From contig CAWKDW010000013.1 of the NCBI GenBank assembly GCA_963848475.1, positions 186,001 to 250,000 on the forward strand: 64,000 nt of DNA, in the 5' to 3' direction. The notes under the pieces were generated by a model. That model was given only the letters and a program-made list of their open reading frames with translations. It did not search any database and was not told the origin of the DNA. Source of the DNA: Solirubrobacter sp963848475. GTDB taxonomy: Bacteria; Actinomycetota; Thermoleophilia; Solirubrobacterales; Solirubrobacteraceae. Below are positions 7,660 to 17,522 of this stretch, piece after piece (the stretch's first letter is position 1; each line of letters begins with the position of its first letter). The translations under genes and the position numbers were made by a program.

Positions 7660-8147
7660 CCGGCGCGCTCGTGTGCCCGTCGTGCGCGGCGCCGCACGAG
7701 GACCTCGAGCGCTTCTGCAACGACTGCGGACTGCCGCTGGTCCACGCCGACGACGGCGCCGACGACCCGCCGAAGACCGAGCGCGAGATCCGCGCCCGCA
7801 AGGTCCGCCCGGGCTACGCCGAAGGTCCGCTCGTCCGCGCCGCCTGGGCGCGCAACCAGGCCGAGGCCGAACTCGTCCAGGGCCTCCTGCTCGAGGAGGG
7901 CATCCCGTCACTCGCCCGCCGCTCCGGCGGCTTCGACGTGCCCGACTTCCTCGCCGCCGGCCCGCGCGACATCCTCGTCGCCTCCTCGGGCCTCGACGCC
8001 GCCCGCGAGATCCTCGGCGACCCCCAGACTCCCCGGCGCCTGCCCGAACAGCGCCACCCGGCCTGGGTCCGCGCGCTCGCCATCACCCTCTCGCTGGTCG
8101 TGCTCGTGGTCTTCGCGGCCGGCGTCGCGGTGCCGTTCTTCGACTAG
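7656..8147 (+). CDS. zinc-ribbon, DUF2007-like, single-TM protein
   Basis: A 163-residue protein. GTG 7656 overlaps the stop of the Mec-like gene (GTGA). The N-terminus holds a CPSC-x13-CNDCG zinc ribbon (about residues 7-26). The middle (WARNQAEAELVQGLLLEEGI, then DFLAAGPRDILVASSGLDAA) matches the DUF2007 putative signal-transducing domain, and the C-terminus is one membrane helix (ALAITLSLVVLVVFAAGVAV). It ends the cysM operon, just before the 8159-8201 hairpin. Function unknown. Confidence 0.7.
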   Translation: MTGALVCPSCAAPHEDLERFCNDCGLPLVHADDGADDPPKTEREIRARKVRPGYAEGPLVRAAWARNQAEAELVQGLLLEEGIPSLARRSGGFDVPDFLAAGPRDILVASSGLDAAREILGDPQTPRRLPEQRHPAWVRALAITLSLVVLVVFAAGVAVPFFD

Positions 8148-8158
8148 GGATTGCCATC

Positions 8159-8201
8159 GAGTGTTCACTTGGACAACCTCTGGTTGTCAAAGTGAACACT
8201 C
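8159..8201. terminator. 20-bp inverted repeat between convergent genes (probable bidirectional terminator)
   Basis: Arms GAGTGTTCACTTGGACAACC (8159-8178) and GGTTGTCAAAGTGAACACTC (8182-8201) pair over 20 positions with a single G-A mismatch and a 3-nt loop. It lies between two convergent genes and is clearly less GC-rich than its surroundings. There is no T-run on either side, so it is not a textbook intrinsic terminator; a protein-binding site is the alternative. Confidence 0.65.
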
Positions 8202-8240
8202 GTCGTGCTGGTCCGGCCCCGCCAGTGCGTCACGCGGTGG

Positions 8241-8993
8241 CTAAGCCGACTCCGCCATCCGCGTGAGGTGCGTGCGCCAGGCGGCCTCGGTGTGGCGGAC
8301 CGAGCGCGGGAAGGCGATCTCCAGCGCTCGCAGCGGGCCGTCCGGATGCGGTCCACGGGCGAGCGTGACGCACGGGCGATCGCCCTCTTCGCGCGAGAGC
8401 AGGTCGAAGATCGAGCCGCCGAGCAGGAGCGCGTCGGCGCGTGAAGGCGGGAACGAGGGCGCGGCCCCCTCGCGCAGGCGCCGCGCCACCGCAGGACGCA
8501 CGTGCCGGGTCTGCCCGGAGAGCCACTGGGCGCCGCCCTCGACCAGCCACGCCCAGCGCGACCAGCGTGCCAGGCGCCGGGGGGAGATCGGCGGCGGCAA
8601 CGGCGGGTGCCCGGCGGCGACGTAGCGGCGCGCGAGCAGCGCCGAAGGGGCGAGCATCAGCATCTCCAGCGAGCCCTCGACGTTGGAGGCGCGATGCGCG
8701 AGCAGCCGCGGGCACAGCACGTGCAGCTCACGCGGACCCGCCCAGCCGACGACGTAGCGCCGCGCCGCGGGCGCCGTCAGGCGGCGCGCCAGCGGCAGCC
8801 ACGGCTGGGCGGCGTCGAGTTGGGCGGTCGAGGAGTGCAACACGACCTCCAGCTCCCCGGGCCGCGTCTCGAATCGCTCCTCCAACCGTGTGCGCGCGAA
8901 CTCGAGCTGCGCGAGCACCCGCGCCGCATCCTCCTCGTCGCGGGCGTCGTGGCGTGCCACGAACGTCTCGGAAGCGGTGTCGACCCAGGCCAT
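8241..8993 (-). CDS. uncharacterised protein, possibly a catalytically dead peptidase-MA-like fold
   Basis: A 250-residue protein starting MAWVDTASETFVARHD (a GTG lies one codon earlier). The opening strand-helix pattern (FVARHDARDEEDAARVLAQL) followed by LEVVLHSSTAQLDAA and a later LVEGGAQWLSG recalls gluzincin peptidases of the MA-like group, where a downstream Glu is the third ligand. The HExxH helix expected in between is absent: the matching stretch reads LMLAPSALLARRYVAAG. The family suggestion is therefore weak. No signal peptide is visible. It lies directly downstream of an L,D-transpeptidase gene on the same strand. Confidence 0.5.
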   Translation of the reverse strand: MAWVDTASETFVARHDARDEEDAARVLAQLEFARTRLEERFETRPGELEVVLHSSTAQLDAAQPWLPLARRLTAPAARRYVVGWAGPRELHVLCPRLLAHRASNVEGSLEMLMLAPSALLARRYVAAGHPPLPPPISPRRLARWSRWAWLVEGGAQWLSGQTRHVRPAVARRLREGAAPSFPPSRADALLLGGSIFDLLSREEGDRPCVTLARGPHPDGPLRALEIAFPRSVRHTEAAWRTHLTRMAESA

Positions 8994-9007
8994 CACGGCC
9001 CTTCAAC

Positions 9008-9694
9008 CTAGCGGCGGATCAGGATGGGGGTGCCACGTGGCGCGAGCGTGAGCAGGCGGTCGAGCTTCGCCTGGGGGATCCGGACGCAGCCGTGGGACGC
9101 CGCGGCGCCGAGCGGGGCGCCCAACTTCTCGTAGGCGTGGAACGCGACCTGCGGGATTCCGCCCTGGTAGCGGGCGAGTGCGCGCGAGTAGGCGGCCATC
9201 GCGAGGACGCGCGGGCCGAGCACCGAGCCCTGGGGCTGGGCGACGGGCGCGTCGACCGCGAAGCGCCCGGTCGGGGTCGGCGTCGAGGGCGCACCGATCA
9301 CGGCGCGGGTCTTGAAGATGGCCCGCTCGCCCTGGCGCAGGGTGACGCTGCGGGCCGAGAGGTCGACGACGATCCGGAGGTCGGTGCGGGCGAGCTTGAC
9401 GTGGTCGGCCTCGATCCAGCCGGCGCTGCCCGCGGGCATCCGCTTGAGCAGGACCTTGACGTAGTCGCGCTCGCCGACCGTGGCGGCGTCGAGCACGAGC
9501 AGCACGTTCGGCCCGCCCCAGTGCGGGGCGCGGCGCCCGACGTGGTCGAGCGTCGCCCCGCGCCCGGGATGGGCGCGGGCGTACGCGGGCTCGAGCACCG
9601 TCGCGGTCTGCGCCGCTTGCGCCGCCGCGGGGACCGCGGCGGCGATGACGAGGGCGCAGGCCACCGCGAGGCGGCCTGCGCGAAGGTGCTTCAT
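9008..9694 (-). CDS. secreted L,D-transpeptidase (YkuD family)
   Basis: A 228-residue protein with a clear signal peptide (LAVACALVIAAAVPAAAQA). The C-terminal half is a YkuD domain: VVDLSARSVTLRQGERAIFK opens it, PTPTGRFAVDAP follows, and the catalytic HAYEKLG...SHGCVRI motif (about residues 183-204) holds the nucleophilic Cys. Such enzymes make 3-3 crosslinks in peptidoglycan or attach proteins to it. An SH3-like region may precede the catalytic domain (GSAGWIEADHVKLA). Its ATG overlaps the stop of the upstream Ig-like gene, so the two are coupled. Confidence 0.88.
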   Translation of the reverse strand: MKHLRAGRLAVACALVIAAAVPAAAQAAQTATVLEPAYARAHPGRGATLDHVGRRAPHWGGPNVLLVLDAATVGERDYVKVLLKRMPAGSAGWIEADHVKLARTDLRIVVDLSARSVTLRQGERAIFKTRAVIGAPSTPTPTGRFAVDAPVAQPQGSVLGPRVLAMAAYSRALARYQGGIPQVAFHAYEKLGAPLGAAASHGCVRIPQAKLDRLLTLAPRGTPILIRR

Positions 9695-11157
9695 CAGCCG
9701 GTGAAGTGCGGCGCCAGAGCCCGCTTCTTGGCCGCCGCCCGCGGGATGCGGATCTTGACGCGCTGCTTGCTCGTCGCCTTCGTGCCGTCGGTGAACGTGG
9801 TGTGGATCGTCAGCGTGGCGCGGATCAGGCGGATGCCACGGCGCTGCGCGGACCTGATGAACGCCGGCGAGAGCTTGAGCTTGATCGCGCGCACCTTGCC
9901 GGGCGCGACGCGGATGCCGGAGAAGCGCGCCACCGTCCGGACGCTCGTGGCCGAGCTGTGCGCGGCCTTCGCCAGGTCGGAGGTGGCGATCACGACCGTG
10001 CCGTCCAGCGTGCAGGCGACGTCGCTGGGGCAGCGAATCGGGACCGTGACGGTGTTGGCGCCGCGGCCGCCGGCGGTGAACGTCGTCGCGGTGTTCGGTG
10101 CCAGCCGGGCACCGGTCGGCGGGTCGGTCACGTTGACGACCGCGTTGCCCGTGCCCGTGAGCGAGACCGACGGTGAGCCGGCATCGCTGCTCACGGCGAG
10201 GCTGCCGGCGCTCACGCCGGCGGCCGTCGGGGTGAAGGCCAGGTCGATCACGCAGCTCGCCGCGGGGGCGAGCGTGGCGTTCGCGCAGCCGGCGGCGGCG
10301 GCGAACGGCCCACTCACCGTCGTCGCGCCGACGTGCAGGTCGCCGGTGCCGCTGTTGGTCACCGTGACCGCGCGAGCGCTCGTGGCGCCGAGGAGCACGG
10401 AGCCGAAGTCCGAGGACGCGGCCGAGAGCGTGATGCCGGGCTGCTTGACGGCGAAGTCGCCCTGACCGTGCGAGGCGCCGAGCTGGTCGTTGTCGCCGGA
10501 GTAGTCGGCGGTCACGACGTGCTGGCCGCCGGCGATCGGAGCGGCCTTCGAGCAGGTGGCGACGCCGGTGTCGATGTCGACCGGCCGATCGGCGCAGGCG
10601 TCGATCGCGACGCCGTCCACGCTGAAGTCGACGGTCTCAGGATCGGGGCCGCAGCCGCCGCCGCAGGCCTGGGCCACGGGATCGTCGTCGATCGACGCGA
10701 TGCCCAGCTCGGCGCGGGGCGAGATCGTCGCGACGTACTGCATCGTCTCACCCGGCGAGGCCAGCTTCGGGGCCGCGGTCACGGTGGTCGTCGTCTTCGT
10801 CAGGACTCGCAGGTAGCTGCTGCTCCCGCCGTAGGAACTCGTGTCGGTCTGGGTGACGACGGGATAGATCAGGTGCCAGCCTGGCGTGCTGCTCGCCGGC
10901 GCGGTGCACGTCGCGGCGTCCGCGACCACGGGGACGGCGATGCAGCCGGCGATCTCGTAGCCCATGTCCTGCAGCGTCACGGTGTCGCCGACCTCGGCGA
11001 ACGGCGCGCTCACCGTGTAGGTCACGGTCTCGCCGGCGATCGCCGGATTCGGCGCGGCCGACACGGTCACGCCCGGGGTGGCGAGCGCGGCGGGCGCGGC
11101 GACGGCCGGCAGCAGCACGGCGGCGGCCGCAGCCTGGATCAGGGTTCGGAGTCTCAT
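9694..11157 (-). CDS. secreted Ig-like/choice-of-anchor D domain protein
   Basis: A 487-residue protein with a signal peptide (MRLRTLIQAAAAAVLLPAVA). It is built of beta-sandwich repeats: one opening GVTVSAAPNPAIAGETVTYT (about 29-48), another starting TTTTVTAAPKLASPGETMQY, and an HYDIN/ASPM-like anchor-D repeat (SSDFGSVLLGATSARAVTVT, then FTPTAAGVSAGSLAVSSDAG). The C-terminus is basic (KQRVKIRIPRAAAKKRA). No catalytic motif is visible. Coupling to the L,D-transpeptidase gene suggests a cell-wall or surface role. Confidence 0.7.
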   Translation of the reverse strand: MRLRTLIQAAAAAVLLPAVAAPAALATPGVTVSAAPNPAIAGETVTYTVSAPFAEVGDTVTLQDMGYEIAGCIAVPVVADAATCTAPASSTPGWHLIYPVVTQTDTSSYGGSSSYLRVLTKTTTTVTAAPKLASPGETMQYVATISPRAELGIASIDDDPVAQACGGGCGPDPETVDFSVDGVAIDACADRPVDIDTGVATCSKAAPIAGGQHVVTADYSGDNDQLGASHGQGDFAVKQPGITLSAASSDFGSVLLGATSARAVTVTNSGTGDLHVGATTVSGPFAAAAGCANATLAPAASCVIDLAFTPTAAGVSAGSLAVSSDAGSPSVSLTGTGNAVVNVTDPPTGARLAPNTATTFTAGGRGANTVTVPIRCPSDVACTLDGTVVIATSDLAKAAHSSATSVRTVARFSGIRVAPGKVRAIKLKLSPAFIRSAQRRGIRLIRATLTIHTTFTDGTKATSKQRVKIRIPRAAAKKRALAPHFTG

Positions 11158-11303
11158 TGTTCAGGGCCTCTCTTAGCGATCGGCCCGTGGGCCGCCTATT
11201 GGCCCTGCTATCGGCGCTCGGCGCGAGAACTTATGCGCCGACGAGCGTTTGGTCAGCGCCCGAGCCGTCTTCAGGCGGGCGGCCGGCTGCGGCGAGGGGC
11301 CGC

Positions 11304-11936
11304 TCAGGCGTAGGCGAGGGCGCCGTTGTTGGCGGCGATGCCCGCGATCTCCTCGGAGGCGCGCTCGAATTCCTCGTCCGAGAGGACCGGGGTGCCCTCG
11401 AACGGCAGGTCGCGCGTGATCTCCAACCAGGAGCGGCATCCGCCGTAGTCGTCGCGGACGCGGACCGTCACCGGGCGCGGGATGCGGTACGTCCGCAGCA
11501 GCAGCACGTGCAGCGGGTGGCGGCGCTTCCAGGCAAGGCGCTTCTCGGCGTAGTCCGTCGTCCAGACGTGAAACGGCGACAGCGCATCCACCGCGCGGCG
11601 GTCGGTGAGTGTCCAGGCGCCGGCCACCTCGGCCCAGGCCCGGATCCGGACGCGATCCGGCTGAGGGATCCCGCCGTCCATCGTCAGTGCACGGGCAGGC
11701 GGCTCACCCTCCGGCCAGACGCCCTCCTCGAGGGCACGCCGCAGCTCGGGCTGGTGGGATTCGCGCACGAGGTCGTTGCGCTGGTGGTCGAAGGTCGGGT
11801 ACAGGAAGAAGCGGTCGTGCTCGAGCGAAAAATGCTTCTCCGGCTCGCGGATGCCGCCCTTGCGAAGCGTGAGCAGTTGCTCACCTTCGGCGAGAGCGCG
11901 CACGGTGACGGCCCATTCCTTGAAAGCGATCGGCAT
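11304..11936 (-). CDS. DUF1802 family protein
   Basis: A 210-residue protein read from ATG 11936 (MPIAFKEWAVTVRALAEGEQ). The opening FKEW and LLTLRKGGIREPEKHFSLEH, followed by FFLYPTFDHQRNDLV, are the recognisable DUF1802 pattern. A charged middle region contains RIRAWAEVAGAWTLTD. The function of the family is not established. No clear SD or -10 hexamer precedes the start; the region upstream (12045-12145) is the most AT-rich stretch of the neighbourhood and may hold the promoter. Confidence 0.7.
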   Translation of the reverse strand: MPIAFKEWAVTVRALAEGEQLLTLRKGGIREPEKHFSLEHDRFFLYPTFDHQRNDLVRESHQPELRRALEEGVWPEGEPPARALTMDGGIPQPDRVRIRAWAEVAGAWTLTDRRAVDALSPFHVWTTDYAEKRLAWKRRHPLHVLLLRTYRIPRPVTVRVRDDYGGCRSWLEITRDLPFEGTPVLSDEEFERASEEIAGIAANNGALAYA

Positions 11937-12146
11937 AAAGGTGGGGTAAGGAGAGAGTTGAAAGTCCTGCTGAAGCCCGCACAACGGCTTGCGCCACGAC
12001 CCTGCCCGGGACTGAGACCAGGAAACCCCCGGCCCCCGCGTCACATACTATGCACAAGCTCGGGAAATCACAAAATAGCGCTGGAAATTGGCAAGTTTTA
12101 CGATCGACACACACATTTCCCCGGTGAGTGCAAAGGTGCCAGATTC

Positions 12147-13035
12147 CTACAAACGGGCGCCGGTGATGCTTTCGACCACCTCGACAATCGCCGCGAAATC
12201 CTCCTCGCCGAGGCCGCGCCCGACACCCGCGCCGTAGAGCTCGGCGGCCAGTCCGGCGAAGGGGAAGGCGCTTCCGGCGGTCCGCGCCTCGGCCAGGCAG
12301 AGCTGGACGTCCTTGAGCATGTGGGCGAGCTTGAACAGCGGCGTGTAGTCGTGCTCGATCATCGGCTTGCCCTTCAGCGAGCGCATCGTCGAGTCGGCCG
12401 AGCCGCCCTCCATCGCCTCCAGCAGCTTGTCGAGGTCGACGCCGGCCTGGCGGCCCAGCACGAGACCCTGCGCGAGCGTCGCCGCGTTGATCGCGGTGAT
12501 CGTGTTGGAGATCACCTTCACCGCCTGCCCCTGGCCCGCCTCGCCGCAGTGGACGGTCCTGGCGCCCATGACCTCGAACAGCGGACGTGCCCGCTCGACG
12601 GCGTGCTCGCTGCCGCCGCACATGATCACCAGCGTGCCGGCCTTCGCCTTCGGTGACGAGCCGGTCACCGGGGCGTCGACGAACTCGTGGCCGAGCTCTT
12701 CGAGCGTCTCGGCGAGGTCGCGCGCCGTGCCGGGCGCGATCGTCGACATGTCGACGAACAGCGTGTTCTCGGAGCGCGCCGGAGAGCGCGCCGTCCTCGC
12801 CGAGGAGCATCTCCTCGACCTGGGGGCCGTCGACGACCATCGTGATCACCGTGCTGCAGCGCTCGGCGACCTCGCGCGGCGAGCCGGCGACCGTTCCGCC
12901 GTGCTCGGCGACCCAGGCCTCGGCCTTTTCGCGCGTCCGGTTGAAGACGGTCAGCTCGTAACCGGCCTTCGCCAGGTTCATCGCCTGGAGCGAGCCCATG
13001 ATCCCGAGCCCGATGAAACCCACCTGTTCAGCCAA
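12147..13035 (-). CDS. beta-hydroxyacid dehydrogenase (3-hydroxyisobutyrate dehydrogenase / tartronate semialdehyde reductase family), one frameshift
   Basis: About 295 residues once one extra base near 12775 is removed. The N-terminus GFIGLGIMGSLQAMNLAKAG is the Rossmann dinucleotide motif with the family GLGxMG signature; FVDMSTIAPGTA and DAPVTGS are the substrate motifs; GEAGQGQAVKVISN contains the catalytic Lys. TTG 13035 has a strong GGGAGG 6-11 nt upstream. As printed, the frame derails after GEDGALSGAL. The exact substrate (3-hydroxyisobutyrate, tartronate semialdehyde, succinic semialdehyde) cannot be told from sequence. Confidence 0.82.
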
Positions 13036-13117
13036 TCTCGTCGCCTCCCTCTACCTCGACCTGAGGGTCAAGGTGTTCGCGTGCGTCCACGTTCCGTGGT
13101 GGCGTGGACGCTAGCGA

Positions 13118-13529
13118 TCAGGCTGCCAGCCGGACCTCTTCGGTCTCGGCGAGATGCTGATGCGACGGGCAATAGCCGTTGTGCGGCAGCGGCGTCCGCT
13201 GGCACGGTGTGCCCCGGCGAGTGGTCGCCCGGCACTCGAGGCGCTCGGCGATCGGGTTGTTCACGAAGTACTCGCGGGCGAAGGACATGTAGCGATCTAC
13301 GGTCTTGTAGACCTTCAACTGGGCGGACATCGGGAAGTAGATCCGGATGTCGTTGAACAGCGTCTTGGTCGGCCTGGCGAAGTAGTGCCAGTCCGTGGCG
13401 AGTCGCTCGACGCAGACCTCACACGAGTGCAGGACACGCTCGTGGTTCGCTGGGCCCCTCGTGTTCCGGACGATCCTCGAGGATGTCCGATGCGAGCTCG
13501 CGGTAGATGGATCGACTGAAGTGATACAT
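13118..13529 (-). CDS. conserved-looking small protein with Cys/His zinc-knuckle, one frameshift
   Basis: About 136 residues after removing one extra base near 13464: starts MYHFSRSIYRELASDILED, continues NTRGPANHERVLHSCEVCVE. A CEVC pair occurs early, and the C-terminal ECRATTRRGTPCQRTPLP followed by NGYCPSH makes a C-x10-C-x9-C-x2-H cluster resembling HGGXSTG-type zinc knuckles of phage-associated proteins. A helical YMSFAREYFVNNPIAERL lies before it. A GGGGAGA sits 8-14 nt before ATG 13529. Function unknown. Confidence 0.55.
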
Positions 13530-13638
13530 CGCTGTCTCCCCGGGACTGCCCTCTCCGGCGGCCGTCCCCGTCCGTGGCCGGTGCGGAGGTGTTTGCCGAA
13601 CAATCCAAAACACGAACGTCTTGTTTGTTGACTTCGCG

Positions 13639-14241
13639 TTAAGAAGGATTCCCGGGCCAAAGTAGGCGACGGAGCTGGGCGATCGTGTCGGAAGTCCGCA
13701 CGTGGCGGATCGTGGTCATACCCAGGGCTTTTGCGGGCTTCAGGTTGCCCCCGAGGTCGTCGACGAAGACACAGCGGTCGGCAGCGATCCCGAGTCGCGT
13801 CAGCGCGACGACGTAGATCTGCGGATCCGGCTTTCTAAACCCGAGATCGCCGGAGAGGACGATCGCGTCGAAGAGGTCCTCGACGTCGTAGTCCGCGGCG
13901 CGCCACGAGTTGGAGACGAGGGCGGTTTTGGTGCCCGCGTCGTGGAGCTCGCGGACCGCATCGCGCATCGCGTGGTCAGGCTGGACGTCGGCGGTCAGGC
14001 GCTTCGCGAGGTCGTGGGCGGGGACGTTCAGCGCTTCGGCGAGGCGCGCTTCGAAGACGGGGATGCCGATCCGGCCGCACTCGAGCTCGATCAGCGCGTC
14101 GCGTGCGGCGGGGTCGTTGCGGAAAGCGTGCCGGACGGCGTGCTCGGGCAGGCCCTCGCGGGCGCTGAAGGCGTCGAACGAGTCCATCATGCTCGTCGTC
14201 AGCACGCCGCCCCAGTCGATCAGGAGCGCGTCTAGGGCCAC
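13639..14241 (-). CDS. HAD-superfamily hydrolase (subfamily IA)
   Basis: A 200-residue protein from GTG 14241. Motif I is LLIDWGGVLTTSM, unusual in having Asp-Trp-Gly-Gly rather than DxDGT, as in several HAD phosphatase-like proteins; motif II is TALVSNSWR, motif III FRKPDPQIY and motif IV CVFVDDLGGN. A four-helix cap lies between motifs I and II. The substrate is unknown; the family mostly dephosphorylates small molecules. The start overlaps the end of nadB by 10 nt, so it is probably cotranscribed with it. Confidence 0.8.
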   Translation of the reverse strand: MALDALLIDWGGVLTTSMMDSFDAFSAREGLPEHAVRHAFRNDPAARDALIELECGRIGIPVFEARLAEALNVPAHDLAKRLTADVQPDHAMRDAVRELHDAGTKTALVSNSWRAADYDVEDLFDAIVLSGDLGFRKPDPQIYVVALTRLGIAADRCVFVDDLGGNLKPAKALGMTTIRHVRTSDTIAQLRRLLWPGNPS

Positions 14242-15660
14242 AGCTCGAAGCGCGGCGTCTGTGAGCTCGGATCGAGGATCGTGTGCCGGCGGTCCAGCGC
14301 GTGGTCGAGCTCCGGGTACTCGGCACGGGCGTGCGAGCCGCGCGTCTCGTGCCGGGCCTGCGCGGAGGCGGCGACGAGCTGCGCGAGCGGATACGGGTCG
14401 TCTGCGAGCTCCTCGAGGCCGGCAACGCTTCGCTCCAGGCCGGCGTGGCGCCAGACGGCTTCCCTCGTCGCGCGTGTGGGCGCCGCGATGGCGTCTCCCT
14501 GGTAGGCGCGGGGTTGGCCGGGGGTGGCTTCGTCGAGGCCCGCGAGCGCCGCGCGGCGGCCGAAGACGAAGCACTCGCTGAGCGAGTTCGACGCGAGCCG
14601 GTTCGCGCCGTGCAGGCCGGTGCAGGCGCACTCGCCGATGGCGTAGAGGCGCTCGACGCCCGTCGCCCGGCCGTCGAGGTCGGTGACGATCCCGCCCATC
14701 ACGTAGTGGCTCGCGGGGGCGACCGGGACGCGCTCCGTCGTGGGGTCCAGTCCCGCCTCCTGCAGCGCCGCGACGACGTTCGGGAAGCGGCCCGGGTCGA
14801 CCATCGTCATGTCGAGGCCTACGGACGTCGCTCCGGTCTCTCGGAGCAGGCGGAAGATCGCGCGGGCGACGGCGTCGCGCGGGGACGAGCTCGTCCACGA
14901 AGCGTTCGCCGTCGGGGCCGTGCAGCGTGGCGCCCTCGCCGCGGACGGCCTCGGAGATCAGGAAGCCCTCCTTGCCCTTCAGGCCGGCGACGGCGGTCGG
15001 ATGGAACTGGGTGAACTCGAGGTCGGCGAGCATCGCTCCCGCCTGGCGGGCGAGCAGCAGGCCCGACCCGAAGGAGCCGGGCGGGTTGGTCGTGCGCGAC
15101 CACAGCGCGGCGGCGCCGCCGGTGGCGAGCAGCGTGGCCTTGGCCTCGATCGTGCGGCCGTCCTCGAGCGCAACCCCGCCGTATTCGAGGATCGCGGCGG
15201 CCCGATGGCCTTCCAGGACCTCGATGCGGTCGTGCTCGACACGGTGCCTGAGAGCGTCCGCAGGATCCGGCGGCCGGTCGCGCTGCCGCCGGCGTGGATG
15301 ATCCGGCGCCGGCTGTGGCCGCCCTCCAGGCCGAGCGCGAGGTCCCCGCGGCGGTCGGCGTCGAACTTCACGCCGAGCTGCTGCAGCTCGCGCACGCGGG
15401 CCGGGGCCTCCTCGGTCAGGACCTCGGCCGCGCGCTGTGCGCGTCAGGCCCCGTCCAGCGGTGAGCGTGTCCTGGAGGTGCAGTTGCGGGGAGTCGTCGA
15501 ACGCGAGCGCCGCGGCCGCCCCGCCCTGCGCCCAGTACGAGGCGGTCTCGGCCAGCGGCCGTGCCGAGATGAGCGTGACGCGAGCGCCCTCGCGGGCGGC
15601 GGTCAGCGCGGCGAACAGCCCGGCCGCGCCGGCGCCGACGACGACGAGGTCGGATCTCAC
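14232..15660 (-). CDS. nadB: L-aspartate oxidase (quinolinate/NAD biosynthesis), three frameshifts
   Basis: About 475 residues after three indels (near 15480, 15265 and 14880) are repaired. The N-terminus SDLVVVGAGAAGLFAALTAA is the FAD Rossmann motif, ETASYWAQGGAAAAL the flavin-binding segment, LLATGGAAALW the second dinucleotide motif, and HYVMGGIVTDLDGRATG plus RLASNSLSECFVFGRRAA the substrate/FAD region typical of NadB and succinate dehydrogenase flavoproteins. The C-terminal helical domain ends in FELWP. NadB oxidises L-aspartate to iminoaspartate; no nadA or nadC is in the window. GTG 15660 is the proposed start. Confidence 0.85.
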
Positions 15661-15675
15661 ACGTCCACACGGTAT

Positions 15676-15681
15676 TACGGT
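15676..15681 (+). promoter_or_regulatory. leaderless -10 hexamer TACGGT for the AcuC-like gene
   Basis: TACGGT ends 7 nt before ATG 15689 without an intervening Shine-Dalgarno. It lies within the 28-bp gap between the divergent nadB and deacetylase genes. Confidence 0.5.
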
Positions 15682-15688
15682 GTGCGCG

Positions 15689-16724
<1,036 letters not shown>

Positions 16725-16771
16725 GCCAACGCGTGAGTTGGTTCGATCGCGCTTTCCGCAATCAGAACAAC

Positions 16772-17522
16772 TCAGCCGTTGGAAACCTCGCGCACGTAGG
16801 CGTCGGAGAACTTCTTGCGCACGCCGGGGAGCGGCGTCCTCGGCGTCCGCCTTGCTCGTGTACTCGTTCGAGAACACCACGTAGTAGCCGCCGTTGAGCG
16901 ACGAGTAGTCGTCTGAATTGAGGATCCCGATGCCCGTCAGACCATCGGACTCCGCCTGCGTCGCGGTCTCCTCGGCGCCCGACTGCGTCGTGCTCGAGTC
17001 GATGATGATCGTCCAGCCGTCGGTGCCGGACCAGTCCGGGAACGTCGACGTCGAACCAGTGCCGCCCTCGGTGTTCGGCGGCTCCGTGGCGTCAGGCGTC
17101 GCGAACTCGGTCGGGTCCGGCGTGACCGACGCCTGCGGATCGGGCGCCGCCGTCGTGCTCGGCAGCGGCGTCTGAGTCGCCAGCGGCGGCGCCGTCTGCG
17201 CCGGCGTCGCCCCGGGCGGTACCGCGGACGCCGTCGGCGTCGGCGTCGAGTTCGGCGGCACTTCCTCGTTGCTGCTCGCCAACGCGACGATCGCCAGGAT
17301 CACGCCGATCACCGCCAGCGCGGCGAGCCCGCCGCCCAGATACAGCGGCACGCGCCAACCGCGCGCCTCGACGACCTCGGTATCCGCCGCCGCACCGCAG
17401 GCCAGGCACCACTCCTGCTCCTGCGCCAGCGCGCTCCCGCAGCGCGGGCAATACCGCTCGGGCGGCCCGGGCGGTGTCGGCGTCGTCGGCGTGTCAGGCG
17501 GGGGAGTCTCCATCGTGCTCAT
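16772..17522 (-). CDS. zinc-ribbon, single-TM, SPOR-like domain protein, one frameshift
   Basis: About 249 residues once an extra C near 16840 is removed (the end then reads GVRKKFSDAYVREVSNG). Layout: proline/threonine-rich start, double zinc ribbon (YCPRCGSALAQEQEWCLACG), one membrane helix (YLGGGLAALAVIGVILAIVA), a long Pro/Thr/Ala linker (about 95-160) and a C-terminal SPOR-like domain (WTIIIDSSTTQSGAEETATQ, then GGYYVVFSNEYTSKADAE). SPOR domains bind denuded septal peptidoglycan, suggesting a cell-division or envelope-sensing role. ATG 17522 overlaps the stop of the upstream repeat protein. Confidence 0.65.

Noticed and set aside
5458..7911. A minus-strand open frame of 817 codons across cysM, tatA and mec
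   Set aside because: It is antisense to five genes with clear motifs and has no family pattern; long antisense frames are expected at this GC content.
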